Origin: Cyanophora paradoxa
Lineage: Eukaryota; Glaucocystophyceae; Cyanophorales; Cyanophoraceae
Reading direction: 5' to 3'
NCBI GenBank assembly: GCA_004431415.1
Contig: QPMI01000693.1
Coordinates: 1-64,000, forward strand
DNA: 64,000 nucleotides
The stretch's first letter is position 1. The number at the start of each line of letters is the position of its first letter. The notes beneath the pieces were generated by a model, which saw only the letters and a program-made list of their open reading frames with translations, made no database searches and was not told the DNA's origin. A program made the position numbers and the translations under genes. Positions 63,996 to 64,000 of this stretch are shown piece by piece.

Positions 63996-64000
63996 ATGAA
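63996..64000 (+). CDS. Start of a third copy of RING-finger gene 2, cut by the window edge
   Basis: ATG at 63,996 is followed by AA, identical to the start of the 51,392 gene and with the same 40 bases upstream. Only the first codon is in view. Confidence 0.6.

Larger units (their letters stand above)
58396..64000. repeat. Right arm of the 5.6-kb inverted repeat
   Basis: It is the reverse complement of 51,388-56,988 and still matching at the window end. It carries inverted copies of the small helical protein, the 74-residue protein, the primase-helicase, the AT-hook-like protein and the repeat protein. Confidence 0.88.

Overview
The window looks like DNA of a protist-infecting double-stranded DNA virus joined to a second, AT-rich replicon. 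Positions 1 to about 34,950 are GC-rich and densely packed with genes that match the small relatives of giant viruses (Yaravirus-like viruses, proposed class Mriyaviricetes). These include a double jelly-roll major capsid protein (15,372), an FtsK/HerA-type packaging ATPase (10,279), a RuvC-like resolvase (11,384), a VLTF3-like late transcription factor (8,678), a DUF5767-like virion protein (18,328) and two neighbouring HUH endonucleases (5,616 and 7,627). No DNA polymerase or RNA polymerase subunit was seen. Together with the introns described below, this points to replication and transcription in the host nucleus. An amoebozoan host is a guess from the GC-rich coding style and intron type, not something proven here.

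Layout of the GC-rich part: 1-8,457 is a minus-strand run (a large coiled-coil membrane protein, small virion-like proteins, two HUH nucleases). 8,547-19,131 holds transcription, packaging and capsid genes, mostly on the plus strand. 19,186-20,947 is a minus-strand trio with its own promoter type. 21,070-22,370 carries three copies of an iteron-bearing element, two of them forming an inverted repeat around an AT-rich loop, which is the best candidate for a replication origin or master control region. 22,422-25,006 holds small membrane and acidic proteins. From 25 to 34 kb the style changes: two divergent genes carry GC-rich spliceosomal introns. One encodes an SF3-type helicase whose Walker A motif is split by an intron. 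The other has eight exons and unknown function. A YqaJ-family exonuclease follows. Most genes in 3.7-25 kb have an ATTTTCTNAG-type motif 15-35 bases before the start codon.

From about 34,950 the sequence turns AT-rich and intronless. It encodes a second, unrelated replication protein (archaeo-eukaryotic primase, PriCT-2 and SF3 helicase), two RING-finger paralogues, a basic AT-hook-like protein and several unknown small proteins. These are separated by a repeated intergenic element full of GCGTAAC/TTACGTAA words and by a tandem array of about eleven repeats. The segment 29,627-41,344, which spans the GC-rich/AT-rich junction, is repeated directly at 41,352-53,043. The sequence then runs on to 56,988 and folds back as a 5.6-kb inverted repeat (51,388-56,988 against 58,396-64,000) around a 1.4-kb unique loop encoding a zinc-ribbon/PD-(D/E)XK-like nuclease.

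Copies of the same gene differ mainly by single-base length changes in homopolymers, and different copies are broken at different places. I read most frameshifts in the second direct copy, in the inverted arms and at the extreme left end as sequencing errors rather than gene decay. My own counts of long G or C runs may be off by one base, so exon edges next to such runs carry that uncertainty. How the genes may cooperate (inference): HUH nucleases nick an iteron origin, the spliced SF3 helicase unwinds, YqaJ and the RuvC-like enzyme process recombination intermediates, and the ATPase packages DNA into capsids built from the double jelly-roll protein.
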